NCBI RefSeq assembly: GCF_900608595.1
Contig: NZ_UWYY01000007.1
Coordinates: 124,001-188,000 of the forward strand
Source of the DNA: Promicromonospora panici
GTDB lineage: Bacteria; Actinomycetota; Actinomycetes; Actinomycetales; Cellulomonadaceae
DNA: 64,000 nt
Direction of reading: 5' to 3'
Shown here: positions 8,805 through 16,641 of the stretch, one piece after another
Layout: every line of letters starts with the position of its first letter
How positions within the stretch are numbered: the first letter of the stretch is position 1
The notes under the pieces: model-generated
Told to the model about the DNA's origin: nothing
What the model saw: only the letters and a program-made list of their open reading frames with translations
The model's database searches: none
Translations under genes and position numbers: made by a program

Positions 8805-9469
8805 GCGCGCGTCACGATCACCCGGACGGGCGTCGGGTCGAACCCGTTGCACGGGTTGTTGATCTGCGGGCAGTTGGAGATCAGCACGAGCACGTCGCGC
8901 TCCGCCCGCACGGAGACGGCAAGGCCGGGGGCGGAGATGCCGTCCACGATGCCGAGCGCGCCGTCCGGGTCCACCGGCACGTTCATGAACCAGTTGATGT
9001 TGGAGACCAGGTCGCGCTTGCCCAGCCCGTGCCGGGCTCCGCCCAGCAGGAAGTTCTCGACGCAGGCGTGCTGGGCCCGCGTGTGGTGCCCGTAGCGCAG
9101 GGTGTTGGACTCCTTGGAGCAGGCGCCGCCCAGGGTGTCGTGGCGGCCGCAGGTGTCGGCGACGACGGTCATGAGCGGGCCGTGCTCGGCGTCGCGGAGC
9201 ACGCTGCCGGTCGTGAGGTAGACCGTGTCCTGGCCCTGGAGGGTGTCGGGGGAGCTGTACCGGAGCTCGGTGTCGTGCGCGTCGTAGACCAGGAAGTCGA
9301 CGGCCTGGTTGCCGCCGACGTCCACCATCGTCAGCGTGTCGCCGGCGGCGATCACCCCGGTCCAGGGGTTGCGGGCGGCCACTGTCTCGTCGTGGATCAC
9401 GACGGCGTCCGCCGCGACCTCTGGCGGGACGACCATGAGCGGGGCTGCGGTGGCTGGGGCGATGGTCAT
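8801..9469 (-). CDS. DUF1989 protein, urea amidolyase-associated protein 2 / carboxyguanidine deiminase subunit
   Basis: 222 aa. DUF1989 fold with the family's conserved blocks: a GNQAVDFLVYDA stretch (about 52-63), SSPDTLQGQDTVYL, a Cys/His-rich segment (CGRHDTLGGACSK, about 110-122) and INWFMNVPVDPDG. Paired DUF1989 proteins in urea carboxylase-like operons have been shown to be the two subunits of carboxyguanidine deiminase, which converts carboxyguanidine to allophanate and ammonia; older annotations call them urea carboxylase-associated proteins. It overlaps both neighbours by ATGA, so this four-gene unit is one transcript. Family call is firm, the deiminase role is by homology and context. 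Confidence 0.85.
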   Translation of the reverse strand: MTIAPATAAPLMVVPPEVAADAVVIHDETVAARNPWTGVIAAGDTLTMVDVGGNQAVDFLVYDAHDTELRYSSPDTLQGQDTVYLTTGSVLRDAEHGPLMTVVADTCGRHDTLGGACSKESNTLRYGHHTRAQHACVENFLLGGARHGLGKRDLVSNINWFMNVPVDPDGALGIVDGISAPGLAVSVRAERDVLVLISNCPQINNPCNGFDPTPVRVIVTRA

Positions 9470-10323
9470 CGGTCGGCTCCTCGCGTGCGGCGGTGGGCTG
9501 TCGAGTTCTCGTACGCGCGACGGCCCTCGGGCGTGGCGTCCCACGCGGGGTCGCCGGGCACGGTGGGCGCCCCGGGCCAGGCCACGACGTCGAGCGGGCC
9601 GGCGATGAACTCGGGCCGGGGGTCCAGCGGGTGGGCGGTGCTCGCGAGCAGCATGATCAGCGGCAGCTCGGCCACGAGCGTGATGCTCTCGGGACCGGAC
9701 GAGCCCACGAAGGCGGGCCGCCCGTCGTCGGACACGGACACGCCCTCGAAGAAGGTGACGCTTGGGGGGAGATCGCGCCGCGACAGCCCGTGCTTGGCGG
9801 CGGCGAGCGCGAAGAGCTCGCGTCCGGCGGGACTGGGGCCGAACACGTCCCCGCTGCCGTAGCGCTCCGCGTTGCGGGCCAGCGTGGACGTGCCGAACAG
9901 GGCGTCGTGACGCGGCGCGTCGGCGCGGTTGCCCGCCGTGTCCTCCACGATCGTCGCGAGCGCGCGGCCCTGATCGGACAGGAGCAGGTGGCCCGCGGTG
10001 AGGAAGGCCTGCCACTGGACCTTGACCGTGTCCGCGACGTTGAGGCGCTCCGTCGGCTGGTCGGCGTGGAAAGCGAGCAGGTGGGCGCACGCGTCGCCGG
10101 TCGTGTCCCGCACGCGGACGCGAGTACCGGCGGCGACCACCAGGCTCGTGTAGCCGCCGGACGGCACGGTCTCGGCCCAGACGAGGTCGCTTGCGGCGAC
10201 GTCCGGGGGAAGGTCGCCCGCATAGGCGGACGCGGGGTGGAGCACCCGGGGCAGCTCGGGGGCCGCGGCCCCTTCCTGCTCACGCGCGTGGGCCTTCGCG
10301 CCCGCGGTGGTCGCGGTGGTCAT
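9466..10323 (-). CDS. DUF1989 protein, urea amidolyase-associated protein 1 / carboxyguanidine deiminase subunit
   Basis: 285 aa, first gene of the operon. DUF1989 features are visible: GDACAHLLAFHADQPTERLN (about 77-96), LSDQGRALATIVEDTAGNRAD and LPPSVTFFEGVSV. It pairs with the next gene (ATGA overlap), matching the heterodimeric arrangement of carboxyguanidine deiminase. The ATG at 10323 is preceded by TTGGAGG. The 109-nt gap to the divergent TetR gene contains a CTGTC-N4-GACAG dyad that probably controls it. I looked for ykkC-class guanidine riboswitch motifs in this leader and found none, so control appears to be by protein. Confidence 0.83.
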   Translation of the reverse strand: MTTATTAGAKAHAREQEGAAAPELPRVLHPASAYAGDLPPDVAASDLVWAETVPSGGYTSLVVAAGTRVRVRDTTGDACAHLLAFHADQPTERLNVADTVKVQWQAFLTAGHLLLSDQGRALATIVEDTAGNRADAPRHDALFGTSTLARNAERYGSGDVFGPSPAGRELFALAAAKHGLSRRDLPPSVTFFEGVSVSDDGRPAFVGSSGPESITLVAELPLIMLLASTAHPLDPRPEFIAGPLDVVAWPGAPTVPGDPAWDATPEGRRAYENSTAHRRTRGADR

Positions 10324-10340
10324 GACGCCTCCAAGGGTTT

Positions 10341-10354
10341 CTGTCGAGTGACAG
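10341..10354. promoter_or_regulatory. Operator dyad CTGTCGAGTGACAG upstream of the carboxylase operon
   Basis: Inverted repeat CTGTC-GAGT-GACAG, 17 nt upstream of the first operon gene and between it and the divergent TetR gene. A second copy with one arm difference, CTGTCGCCCGACAG, lies at 11133-11146 in front of the symporter gene. Two matching dyads at the two outputs around one TetR gene make it the likely binding site of that regulator. Confidence 0.6.
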
Positions 10355-10432
10355 GAATAGGTTTTCGCTCGAGTGTTTCCCCCGGGCGTACGGCGAGGTA
10401 AATCCTGAGTTACACGAGGTAGCGTCAGGCGG

Positions 10433-11152
10433 GTGACCTCCTCGATCGTCGGCCCGGACGCCACGCCCGCGCCGCGGCGCCCTGGCCGCCCCCGCGCGGA
10501 CGGCGCGTCGCCCACCGGCCGCGGCACCGAGTCGGACCTCCTGTCCGCGGCCGCGCGCCTCTTCTGCACGGTGGGCTACACGGCGACGTCGACCCGCGCG
10601 ATCGCCGACGCCGCGGGCGTGCGCCAGGCCTCTATGTACCACTGGTTCGGCACCAAGTCGGCGATCCTCCAGCGGCTGCTGCTCGACTCGGTCGAGCCCT
10701 CGCTCGAGTCCGCACGGCTGCTGCTCGCCCGGCCGGAGGAACCCGCGGTGCGGCTCTGGACGCTCGCACGGCTCGACGTCGAGCTCCTCTGCTCGGGCGA
10801 CCTCAACATCGGCGCGCTCTACCTCTTGCCCGAGGTGGCCGGAGACGGGTTCGAGACCTTCCGCGACCATCGCGAGCAGCTGCGGGCCGCCTACGGCGAC
10901 CTGGTCTCGGGAACGCTCGGGACCGATGCCACGCCCGACGACGGCGCCATGGTCCTGACCTTCGTGGAGAGCGTGATCCTGCGGCGCCGCGACGAGCCGG
11001 CGCTCGACGCCGCGCGGGCCGGGCAGCGCTACGCGGACCTGGCGCTCCGGCTGCTGGGGCTCGACGACGACGCCGTCGCCCGGGCCCGCGAGGCGGGCTC
11101 GATCCTGGCCGACACGGTCCATCGCGAGAAACCTGTCGCCCGACAGAATTAA
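10433..11152 (+). CDS. TetR family regulator of the urea/guanidine operon
   Basis: 239 aa, GTG start. After a 30-residue Pro/Arg-rich N-terminus the TetR helix-turn-helix runs at residues about 36-80 (LLSAAARLFCTVGYTATSTR ... YHWFGTKSAILQ). The C-terminal domain is not recognisable to me. The gene lies between the DUF1989/carboxylase operon (divergent) and the symporter gene (same strand, 115 nt downstream). Matching dyads occur upstream of both units, one of them inside the 3' end of this gene, so it most likely represses uptake and breakdown together until urea, guanidine or a product binds. Confidence 0.85.
   Translation: MTSSIVGPDATPAPRRPGRPRADGASPTGRGTESDLLSAAARLFCTVGYTATSTRAIADAAGVRQASMYHWFGTKSAILQRLLLDSVEPSLESARLLLARPEEPAVRLWTLARLDVELLCSGDLNIGALYLLPEVAGDGFETFRDHREQLRAAYGDLVSGTLGTDATPDDGAMVLTFVESVILRRRDEPALDAARAGQRYADLALRLLGLDDDAVARAREAGSILADTVHREKPVARQN
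11133..11146. promoter_or_regulatory. Operator dyad CTGTCGCCCGACAG upstream of the symporter gene
   Basis: Perfect 6-2-6 inverted repeat CTGTCG-CC-CGACAG, overlapping the last codons of the TetR gene and 121 nt before the symporter start. It matches the dyad at 10341-10354 in 5 of 6 positions of the variable arm and all of the other arm. Confidence 0.6.
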
Positions 11153-11267
11153 CGCAGTCGTTCCACATGCGCGACACGGGTGTGACGCGCGGCGAGGTGA
11201 ATGGGTCCTGCTACCGGACCCCATCCATCCGCCGCGCGCCACGCGGTCCTCCTTCGAGGAGCCACCC

Positions 11268-12743
11268 ATGATCATCGCAGGTATCGGCGCGACGGTGCTC
11301 GCCGTCGTCGTCATCGGACTGCTCGTCGCCCGCAAGGTCGACGGCGACTCCGCCAACTATCTCGTCGCCGGACGCCGCCTGGGCGTACCGCTCGTCGGGG
11401 CGTCGCTCATGGCGGCCGCCGTCGACTCCAACGCCACCGTCGGCAACACGGACCTGACCTCGCTGTTCGGCTTCTGGTCGGGAGCGTCGCTGGCCCTGGG
11501 CCTGGCGATCTGCCTGCTGCTGACCGGGCTCTTCCTGGCCCGGCGGCTCAACGGCATGGGCCTGTACACGCTCGCCGACTACTACCGGAACCGCTACGGA
11601 CGCGGCGTCGAGGTCGCGGCGTCGGTGCTGATGATCTTCGCGTTCGCGATCCTCATGGCCGGCAACCTCGTGGCGTGCGGGTTCCTCCTGGAGCACTTCG
11701 CCGGGCTGCCGTACTGGGCGGGCGTGGTGCTCGCCGTGACCCTCGTGCTGATCTACACCGTGGGCGGCGGCATGTTCTCCGACGCCTACACGGCCGCCGT
11801 CCAGATCGTCATCACGCTGGTCGCCACGGCAGCGCTCGTGATCTGGTTCGGCATGACCATCGGGTTCCAGGTCCCGGAGGGGATGGGGCCGTTCGACACG
11901 GAGCAGCTCACCTCCACCGACGTCGGCGCGCCGATCAACTGGGCCACGCTGATCTCGCTCGGCATCGGCGACATCGTCGCCATCGACTTCATGCAGCGCG
12001 TCTTCTCGGCCCGGACGCCGCAGATCGCGCGCCGCGCCTGCTTCACCGCCGCCGCCGGCACCGCCGCGATCGGCGTCGCGTTCGCGATGGTGGCACTGGG
12101 CTCGGCGGCGATCGGCATCGACGCCGCCGACGGGCCCATGCTCTTCACGCTGCTCTCGGACCACGCGCCCGTGTGGCTCGCCGTCCTGGTGCTCTCGGGC
12201 ATCGTCGCGGCGTCGTTCTCCACCGCTTCAGGCGCGATCCTGGCCACGTCCGCGGTAGCCGTGCGCAACATCATGGGCGTCCGCCGCGTCGCCCCGTCCG
12301 ACGGGACGTACGACCCGCTCCTGCGCTGGACGCGGCTCGCGATGCTACCGATCGTCGTGGCCGGGACCGTGATCGCCCTGACCGTTGCGCAGACCGGGAT
12401 CCTGCTCACGCTCGCGTTCGACCTGATGCTGGCCTGCCTCGCGGTGCCGTTCCTGCTCGGGGTGTTCTGGACGCGCGGCGGCAATGCGGCCGCGATCGCC
12501 GCGATGGCTACCGGGCTCGTCGTGCGGTTCGGCCTGTTCGTGCTCACGCCCACGATCTACGGGGTGCCCAACGACATCGCGTACATCCCGAACGACCTGA
12601 TCCCCGCGACGTTCGACGGCTGGCCCACGATCTACGGGGCGATCGTCTCGATCACGGCGTACGTGGTGGTGGCGCTGGCTCGGCCGGCCTCCGCACCGAT
12701 CGAACCGGAGCCGGAGCAGGAGATGGAGCCGGCGGTGGCGTGA
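11268..12743 (+). CDS. Sodium:solute symporter family transporter
   Basis: 491 aa with about 13 hydrophobic membrane segments, typical of the SSS family. The N-terminus has the expected sequence of a first helix followed by the NYLVAGRRLG loop and the NATVGNTDL segment where the Na+ and substrate sites of the family lie. ATG follows GAGGAG. The gene is placed beside the carboxylase operon and shares its operator-like dyad, so the substrate is probably urea, guanidine or a related nitrogen compound taken up with Na+. This is an inference; the family also carries sugars, proline and purines. Confidence 0.85.
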   Translation: MIIAGIGATVLAVVVIGLLVARKVDGDSANYLVAGRRLGVPLVGASLMAAAVDSNATVGNTDLTSLFGFWSGASLALGLAICLLLTGLFLARRLNGMGLYTLADYYRNRYGRGVEVAASVLMIFAFAILMAGNLVACGFLLEHFAGLPYWAGVVLAVTLVLIYTVGGGMFSDAYTAAVQIVITLVATAALVIWFGMTIGFQVPEGMGPFDTEQLTSTDVGAPINWATLISLGIGDIVAIDFMQRVFSARTPQIARRACFTAAAGTAAIGVAFAMVALGSAAIGIDAADGPMLFTLLSDHAPVWLAVLVLSGIVAASFSTASGAILATSAVAVRNIMGVRRVAPSDGTYDPLLRWTRLAMLPIVVAGTVIALTVAQTGILLTLAFDLMLACLAVPFLLGVFWTRGGNAAAIAAMATGLVVRFGLFVLTPTIYGVPNDIAYIPNDLIPATFDGWPTIYGAIVSITAYVVVALARPASAPIEPEPEQEMEPAVA

Positions 12744-12775
12744 CCGAATCGGAAGTGCGCTTCTACGCACTTCGC

Positions 12776-13351
12776 TCAGTTCTCGCAGGCCGCCTGGAGG
12801 GCGCGGTCGAGTCGAGCGGCGGTTGCCTCGCTCCCGCCGACGCTGACCGTTCCGTGGAACGGCAGGTAGAACTCGCGCTCGACGCCGAGCGCACGGAGCT
12901 TCACTGGCGCGCCGCCGAAGAGGCCCCATCCGTCGGTATAGGAGTTGTCGCCCTGCGGATTGACGATCCACATGGCCGCCTCACGGTCCGGCGGGATCAC
13001 CACACGGTCAGAGGTCTCGGTCGCGTCCGGCGCACCGTCGACGGGCTCCTTGACGAAGTCGTGGTCCTCCCGGACGTCGTCGGCCATCGGCTCGAAGCGG
13101 TACGCCCCCGGGTCGGTGCTGATCACCGTGACGGGCCACGGGGAAGAGTTGCGCACCGTCTGCAGCACCACGACGTCCTCGTCGTTGCCGAACATCGACC
13201 AGATGTCATCGGAGGGAACACAGTCAGGGAGGGTCGCGCCGGCCCCGCGGTTGCTGAACGAACCTGGCTCCACCTCGGTCGTACGGGCCGCGATCTGCCA
13301 GGCGACAGCCCCCGCCACCAGCGCCGCGACCACCATGCTGCCCCTGCGCAC
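12776..13351 (-). CDS. Membrane-anchored hypothetical protein
   Basis: 191 aa. One N-terminal hydrophobic segment (residues about 6-22) followed by a mostly acidic, soluble domain expected outside the membrane. Two Cys residues (about 43 and 189) could form a disulfide. I do not recognise the domain. GTG at 13351 is the furthest start; ATG at 13336 (Met6) has the better ribosome-site context (AGGGG) and may be the real one. It stands alone between the symporter gene (convergent) and the DAHP synthase terminator. No function is proposed. Confidence 0.6.
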   Translation of the reverse strand: MRRGSMVVAALVAGAVAWQIAARTTEVEPGSFSNRGAGATLPDCVPSDDIWSMFGNDEDVVVLQTVRNSSPWPVTVISTDPGAYRFEPMADDVREDHDFVKEPVDGAPDATETSDRVVIPPDREAAMWIVNPQGDNSYTDGWGLFGGAPVKLRALGVEREFYLPFHGTVSVGGSEATAARLDRALQAACEN

Positions 13352-13388
13352 CGACCACTTCGAAGCTGCCGGCTCGCCCGTTGCTCAC

Positions 13389-13435
13389 CATGCACCTGCT
13401 GCCAGGTTGCTGCCGATCTTGGCAGCAGGTGCATG
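13389..13435 (-). terminator. Terminator of the DAHP synthase gene
   Basis: A perfect 16-bp inverted repeat (CATGCACCTGCTGCCA and its complement) with a 15-nt loop lies 23 nt downstream of the DAHP synthase stop. No U tract follows. It separates aroG from the downstream minus-strand hypothetical gene. Confidence 0.75.
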
Positions 13436-13457
13436 CTGAACCGGAGTCAGCGAGAGA

Positions 13458-14567
13458 TCAGCCGCGCCGCTCGCGCACTGCCTTCGCCAGCTCGCGGAGC
13501 AGGTCCTCCGTCGTGTCCCAGTCCATGCACTTGTCGGTGACCGACTGGCCGTAGGTGAGCTCCGACAGCGGGCCGGGCTTCTGCGCGCCGGCCTCGATGA
13601 AGCTCTCCATCATGAGGCCCGTGATGCCCCGCTCGCCGTCGGCGATGCGGTTGGCGATCTCGTGCACGACCCCGGCCTGACGCACGTGGTCCTTGCCCGA
13701 GTTGCCGTGGCTCGCGTCCACGATCACGCCGTTCTCGACGGCGCCGCCCAGCCCGGAGGTGCGCGCGACGCGCAGGGCCTCGGCGACGTCCTCGGCCGAG
13801 TAGTTCGGGCCCGAGCGCCCGCCGCGCAGGATGACGTGGCAGTCCGGGTTACCCGTGGTCTCGACGGCGGCGGCACGCCCCTCGCCGTCGGCCCCGAAGA
13901 AGGTGTGCTCGCTCGCGGCGGTGATGCAGCCGTCCACGGCGATCTGGACGTCGCCGTCGGTCGCGTTCTTGAACCCGACGGGCATCGACAGGCCGGAGGC
14001 GAGCTGCCGGTGCACCTGCGACTCCACGTTGCGGGCGCCGATCGCACCCCACGTCACGGCGTCGGCGATGTACTGCGGGCTGGTCGGCTCGAGGAACTCG
14101 GCCCCCGCGGGCACCCCGGCGTCGAGCACGCCGAGCAGCACCTCGCGGGCGAGGCTCAGGCCGTGCCGCACGTCGTGCGTGCCGTCCAGGTGCGGGTCGT
14201 TGATGAGGCCCTTCCAGCCCACCGTGGTGCGCGGCTTCTCGAAGTACACCCGCATGACGACGACCAGGTCGTCGGACAGCTCGCGCCGGAGCATCGCGAG
14301 CCGGGCCGCGTAGTCGAGGGCGGCGACCGGGTCGTGCACCGAGCACGGGCCCACGATCGTGAGCAGGCGGTCGTCCTCGCCCGTCAGGACGTCACGGACC
14401 TCGCGGCGGGACGTCGTGACGAGGTCACTGCGAGCGGTGCCGAGCGGCATCGACGCCAGCAGGCTGTTCGGGGCGGGCAGCGGGTCGAGAGCGCGGATGC
14501 GCAGGTCGGAGGTGCGGGTACCGAGGTCGGTTGCCTCGGTGCTGGGTTCCGCAGGGGTGATGCTCAT
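13458..14567 (-). CDS. aroG: Class I 3-deoxy-7-phosphoheptulonate (DAHP) synthase
   Basis: 369 aa. Class I (AroFGH-type) DAHP synthase: conserved blocks TIVGPCSVHDP (about 73-83), MRVYFEKPRTTVGWKGLINDP, a GARNVESQVHR loop, GFKNATDGD and DASHGNSGKDH near the end. It joins phosphoenolpyruvate and erythrose 4-phosphate in the first step of the shikimate pathway. The ATG at 14567 is the family start; longer frames upstream run through the leader region. The 300-nt upstream region holds a Trp/Tyr/Phe-codon leader peptide and a strong terminator hairpin, so expression is probably attenuated by aromatic amino acid supply. Confidence 0.95.
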   Translation of the reverse strand: MSITPAEPSTEATDLGTRTSDLRIRALDPLPAPNSLLASMPLGTARSDLVTTSRREVRDVLTGEDDRLLTIVGPCSVHDPVAALDYAARLAMLRRELSDDLVVVMRVYFEKPRTTVGWKGLINDPHLDGTHDVRHGLSLAREVLLGVLDAGVPAGAEFLEPTSPQYIADAVTWGAIGARNVESQVHRQLASGLSMPVGFKNATDGDVQIAVDGCITAASEHTFFGADGEGRAAAVETTGNPDCHVILRGGRSGPNYSAEDVAEALRVARTSGLGGAVENGVIVDASHGNSGKDHVRQAGVVHEIANRIADGERGITGLMMESFIEAGAQKPGPLSELTYGQSVTDKCMDWDTTEDLLRELAKAVRERRG

Positions 14568-14663
14568 CGGGATCGGGGCTCCTGGTAGGCGGGTCTGGTT
14601 CGAAGGAACCGGACGGCCCGCCACCGACTCCTGGTCCGGAGCGGCCCGTCTCGGTAAAGACGA

Positions 14664-14695
14664 AGGGCCTGGACGCGATCGGCGTCCCAGGCCCT
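14664..14695 (-). terminator. Attenuator terminator between aro leader peptide and aroG
   Basis: On the minus strand AGGGCCTGG-G-ACGC pairs with GCGT-CCAGGCCCT (13 bp with one bulged G, short loop), followed by TCGTCTTT. It lies 20 nt after the leader peptide stop and about 97 nt before aroG, the expected place for a transcription attenuator. A small second dyad (GTCT-AGAC, 14648-14661) follows immediately. Confidence 0.75.
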
Positions 14696-14715
14696 GGCTC
14701 CGGGTGGAAAGTTGG

Positions 14716-14781
14716 TCAGGCGTGCGCCCGCCGAGCTCCACCAGGAGCCGACGTAAAGCGCCAATACCAACGGATGTCCAC
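14716..14781 (-). CDS. aro leader peptide (MDIRWYWRF...)
   Basis: A 21-codon frame starting with GTG reads MDIRWYWRFTSAPGGARRAHA. The run Trp-Tyr-Trp-Arg-Phe puts two Trp codons, one Tyr and one Phe within five positions, far above chance, directly upstream of a terminator and the DAHP synthase gene. Ribosome stalling at these codons when aromatic aminoacyl-tRNAs are short would favour an antiterminator fold. No clear Shine-Dalgarno precedes the GTG. Trp-codon leader peptides before aromatic genes are known in Actinobacteria; the ligand specificity here (Trp, Tyr or Phe) is not resolved. Confidence 0.75.
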   Translation of the reverse strand: MDIRWYWRFTSAPGGARRAHA

Positions 14782-14868
14782 GGCCCAAACCGTAGCCCCC
14801 GCCCCGGCGGCTGTCCACCGGGTGCCAGGATGCGGTCGGTCACAGTCGGGCCACCCCCTGGCCGCCCA

Positions 14869-15600
14869 CTACCTGACGTAGCGCTCCACGAACGCGCGCA
14901 GGATGCGCATCGGCTCAGCGACGGTCACGGTGGCGACCCGCTCGCGCAGCAGCTCCGCCTCCTCGCTCGGAAAGTAGCCGTAGTCCCGGTAGACGACGAT
15001 CCGCTGCTGCATCCCCATGACGTCCAGCTCCGGGTGGAACTGCGTGGCGTACAGGTTCTGCTTGATCCGGAACATCTGCACCGGGCAGGCGGCCGACGAC
15101 GCGAGCAGCACCGCATGGTCCGGCAGCTTGCGCACTGCCTCCTTGTGGCCCACGTACGCAGGGAAGGCCGGCAGCACCCCGGCCAGCAGAGGGTCCGCCG
15201 CCGCGTCCGGAGTGAGCTCCACGGTGACCGCACCGGGCGGCTCCGCAAAAGTCCCGTCGATCACCGCACCCTCGTGCGCCCCCAGGGTGCCGACGCCGTA
15301 GCACGCGCCGAGGAACGGGAAGTCGCGCGCGACGATCTCGTCGAGCAGGCCCGCGAGCTCCGCCTCGACGCGGTGTTGCACGGGGCCCTTCAGCTCCGCG
15401 GGGGTCGAGGAGTTGAACGGCCCGCCGCCCACGATGACACCCGAGTAGTCGTCGAGGTCCACCGGCGGCAGGGGGTCGCGCTCGAGGCGCACCCGGTGCA
15501 GCTGCTCCGGTGCGAGGCCGCCGTACTCGCAGAACGCCGCGTACTCGCCGTCCGCGGCGATGTCCTCTCCGCGCGTCGCCAGCAGCAGAAACGGCTTCAT
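14869..15600 (-). CDS. Class I glutamine amidotransferase, GMP synthase-like
   Basis: 243 aa. Single-domain class I glutamine amidotransferase: oxyanion/nucleophile motif FLGACYGVGTLG (Cys about 104, in the GxCxGxQ position but with Val in place of the usual Gln partner), and the catalytic His-Glu pair in QFHPELD (about 188-194). Stand-alone proteins of this type are annotated as GMP synthase-like or as gamma-glutamyl hydrolases of unknown amines. It stands alone here, with a 20-nt gap to the upstream BASS transporter gene on the same strand, so the two may be cotranscribed. The acceptor substrate is not known. Confidence 0.85.
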   Translation of the reverse strand: MKPFLLLATRGEDIAADGEYAAFCEYGGLAPEQLHRVRLERDPLPPVDLDDYSGVIVGGGPFNSSTPAELKGPVQHRVEAELAGLLDEIVARDFPFLGACYGVGTLGAHEGAVIDGTFAEPPGAVTVELTPDAAADPLLAGVLPAFPAYVGHKEAVRKLPDHAVLLASSAACPVQMFRIKQNLYATQFHPELDVMGMQQRIVVYRDYGYFPSEEAELLRERVATVTVAEPMRILRAFVERYVR

Positions 15601-15619
15601 GACAAGAGCGTAGGGGAGA

Positions 15620-16552
15620 TCACCGCGTCTCGGTACGGCGAGCCCACCACGTCGCCAGACCGGCGCCGGACAGGTTGTGCCATACCGAGAACAAAGCGGC
15701 GGGCAGCGCCGCGGCCGGTGAGAAGTGCGTAGCCGCCAGGCTGGCCGCCAGCCCCGAGTTCTGCATGCCCACCTCGATGCTGACCGCCCGCCGGGCCGCC
15801 CGGTCGAGCCGGGCAACTTTCGCGGTGGCGTAGCCCAGCAGCAGGCCCAGCACGTTGTGCGTGATGACCGCGAGCGCCAGGAGCAGCCCGGTCGAGAGCA
15901 CGGTCTGGGCGTTGGCGGCCACGACGCCGATCACCACGAGGACGATGCCGCTGACGGAGACCAGCGGCAGGTACGGCAAAACCTTCGCGACGAGCCCGCC
16001 GGCGACGGCGCGCACCACGAGGCCGGCGAGCACGGGGACGAGCACCACCTGGACGATCGAGCCGAACAGGTCCATGAATCCGACGTCGAGCTGCTCGTCG
16101 GCGAGCCAGAGGATGAGTGCGGGCGTGAGGAACGGGGCGAGCAGCGTGGAGATCGCGGTCATCGTCACCGACAGGGCGGTGTCGCCCTTGCCGAGGTACA
16201 CGATCACGTTGGAGGCCGTGCCACCGGGCGAGGACCCGACCAGGATCATGCCGAGCATCGCCATCCCGGTGAGCCCGTACAACCCGCCGACGGCCCAGGC
16301 GAGCAGCGGCATGATGACGAACTGCGCCACGACGCCGATGAGCACCGCCCACGGCCGCTTGGCCACGAGGGCGAAGTCACTGCCCCGCAGGGTCAGCCCC
16401 ATGCCGAACATGATGATCCCGAGGAAGAGCGGGATGTGCGCGGCGAGCGGCGCGAGCTGGGCCGGAGCGATCAGGCCGGCCACTCCGCCCAGCAGCACCA
16501 GTACGGCGAACCAGCGCCCGGCCAGCTCTGCGATCTTCCGCAAGGTTCCCAA
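15620..16552 (-). CDS. Bile acid:sodium symporter (BASS) family transporter
   Basis: 310 aa with about ten membrane helices. The family signature is present: FGMGLTL (about 49-55), GMILVGSSPGGTASNVI (about 100-116) and GMQNSGLA (about 262-269), which form the crossing helices and Na+ sites. BASS proteins import organic acids such as pyruvate, pantoate or 2-keto acids with Na+; the substrate cannot be read from sequence. The start is TTG at 16552 with AGGAAAG 5 nt upstream. It precedes the amidotransferase gene by 19 nt on the same strand. Confidence 0.85.
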   Translation of the reverse strand: MGTLRKIAELAGRWFAVLVLLGGVAGLIAPAQLAPLAAHIPLFLGIIMFGMGLTLRGSDFALVAKRPWAVLIGVVAQFVIMPLLAWAVGGLYGLTGMAMLGMILVGSSPGGTASNVIVYLGKGDTALSVTMTAISTLLAPFLTPALILWLADEQLDVGFMDLFGSIVQVVLVPVLAGLVVRAVAGGLVAKVLPYLPLVSVSGIVLVVIGVVAANAQTVLSTGLLLALAVITHNVLGLLLGYATAKVARLDRAARRAVSIEVGMQNSGLAASLAATHFSPAAALPAALFSVWHNLSGAGLATWWARRTETR

Positions 16553-16641
16553 GGTCTTTCCTCTCCCGGTTCCGACGTCGGTATCGGCCGGGCCACCGTA
16601 GACCCGGCCCGGGTGAATTCCGGGCCGGGTCCGTCAGGTGG

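Noticed and set aside
5205..9095. A 1296-codon open frame on the plus strand opposite the carboxylase gene.
   Set aside because: It has Arg/Gly/His/Asp-rich composition without any domain, and the opposite strand encodes a complete biotin carboxylase. Such antisense frames are common in high-GC DNA.
10324..10432. Guanidine riboswitch (ykkC class) in the leader of the DUF1989/carboxylase operon.
   Set aside because: No conserved ykkC or mini-ykkC motif could be read; the leader is short and contains a dyad fitting the adjacent TetR protein instead.
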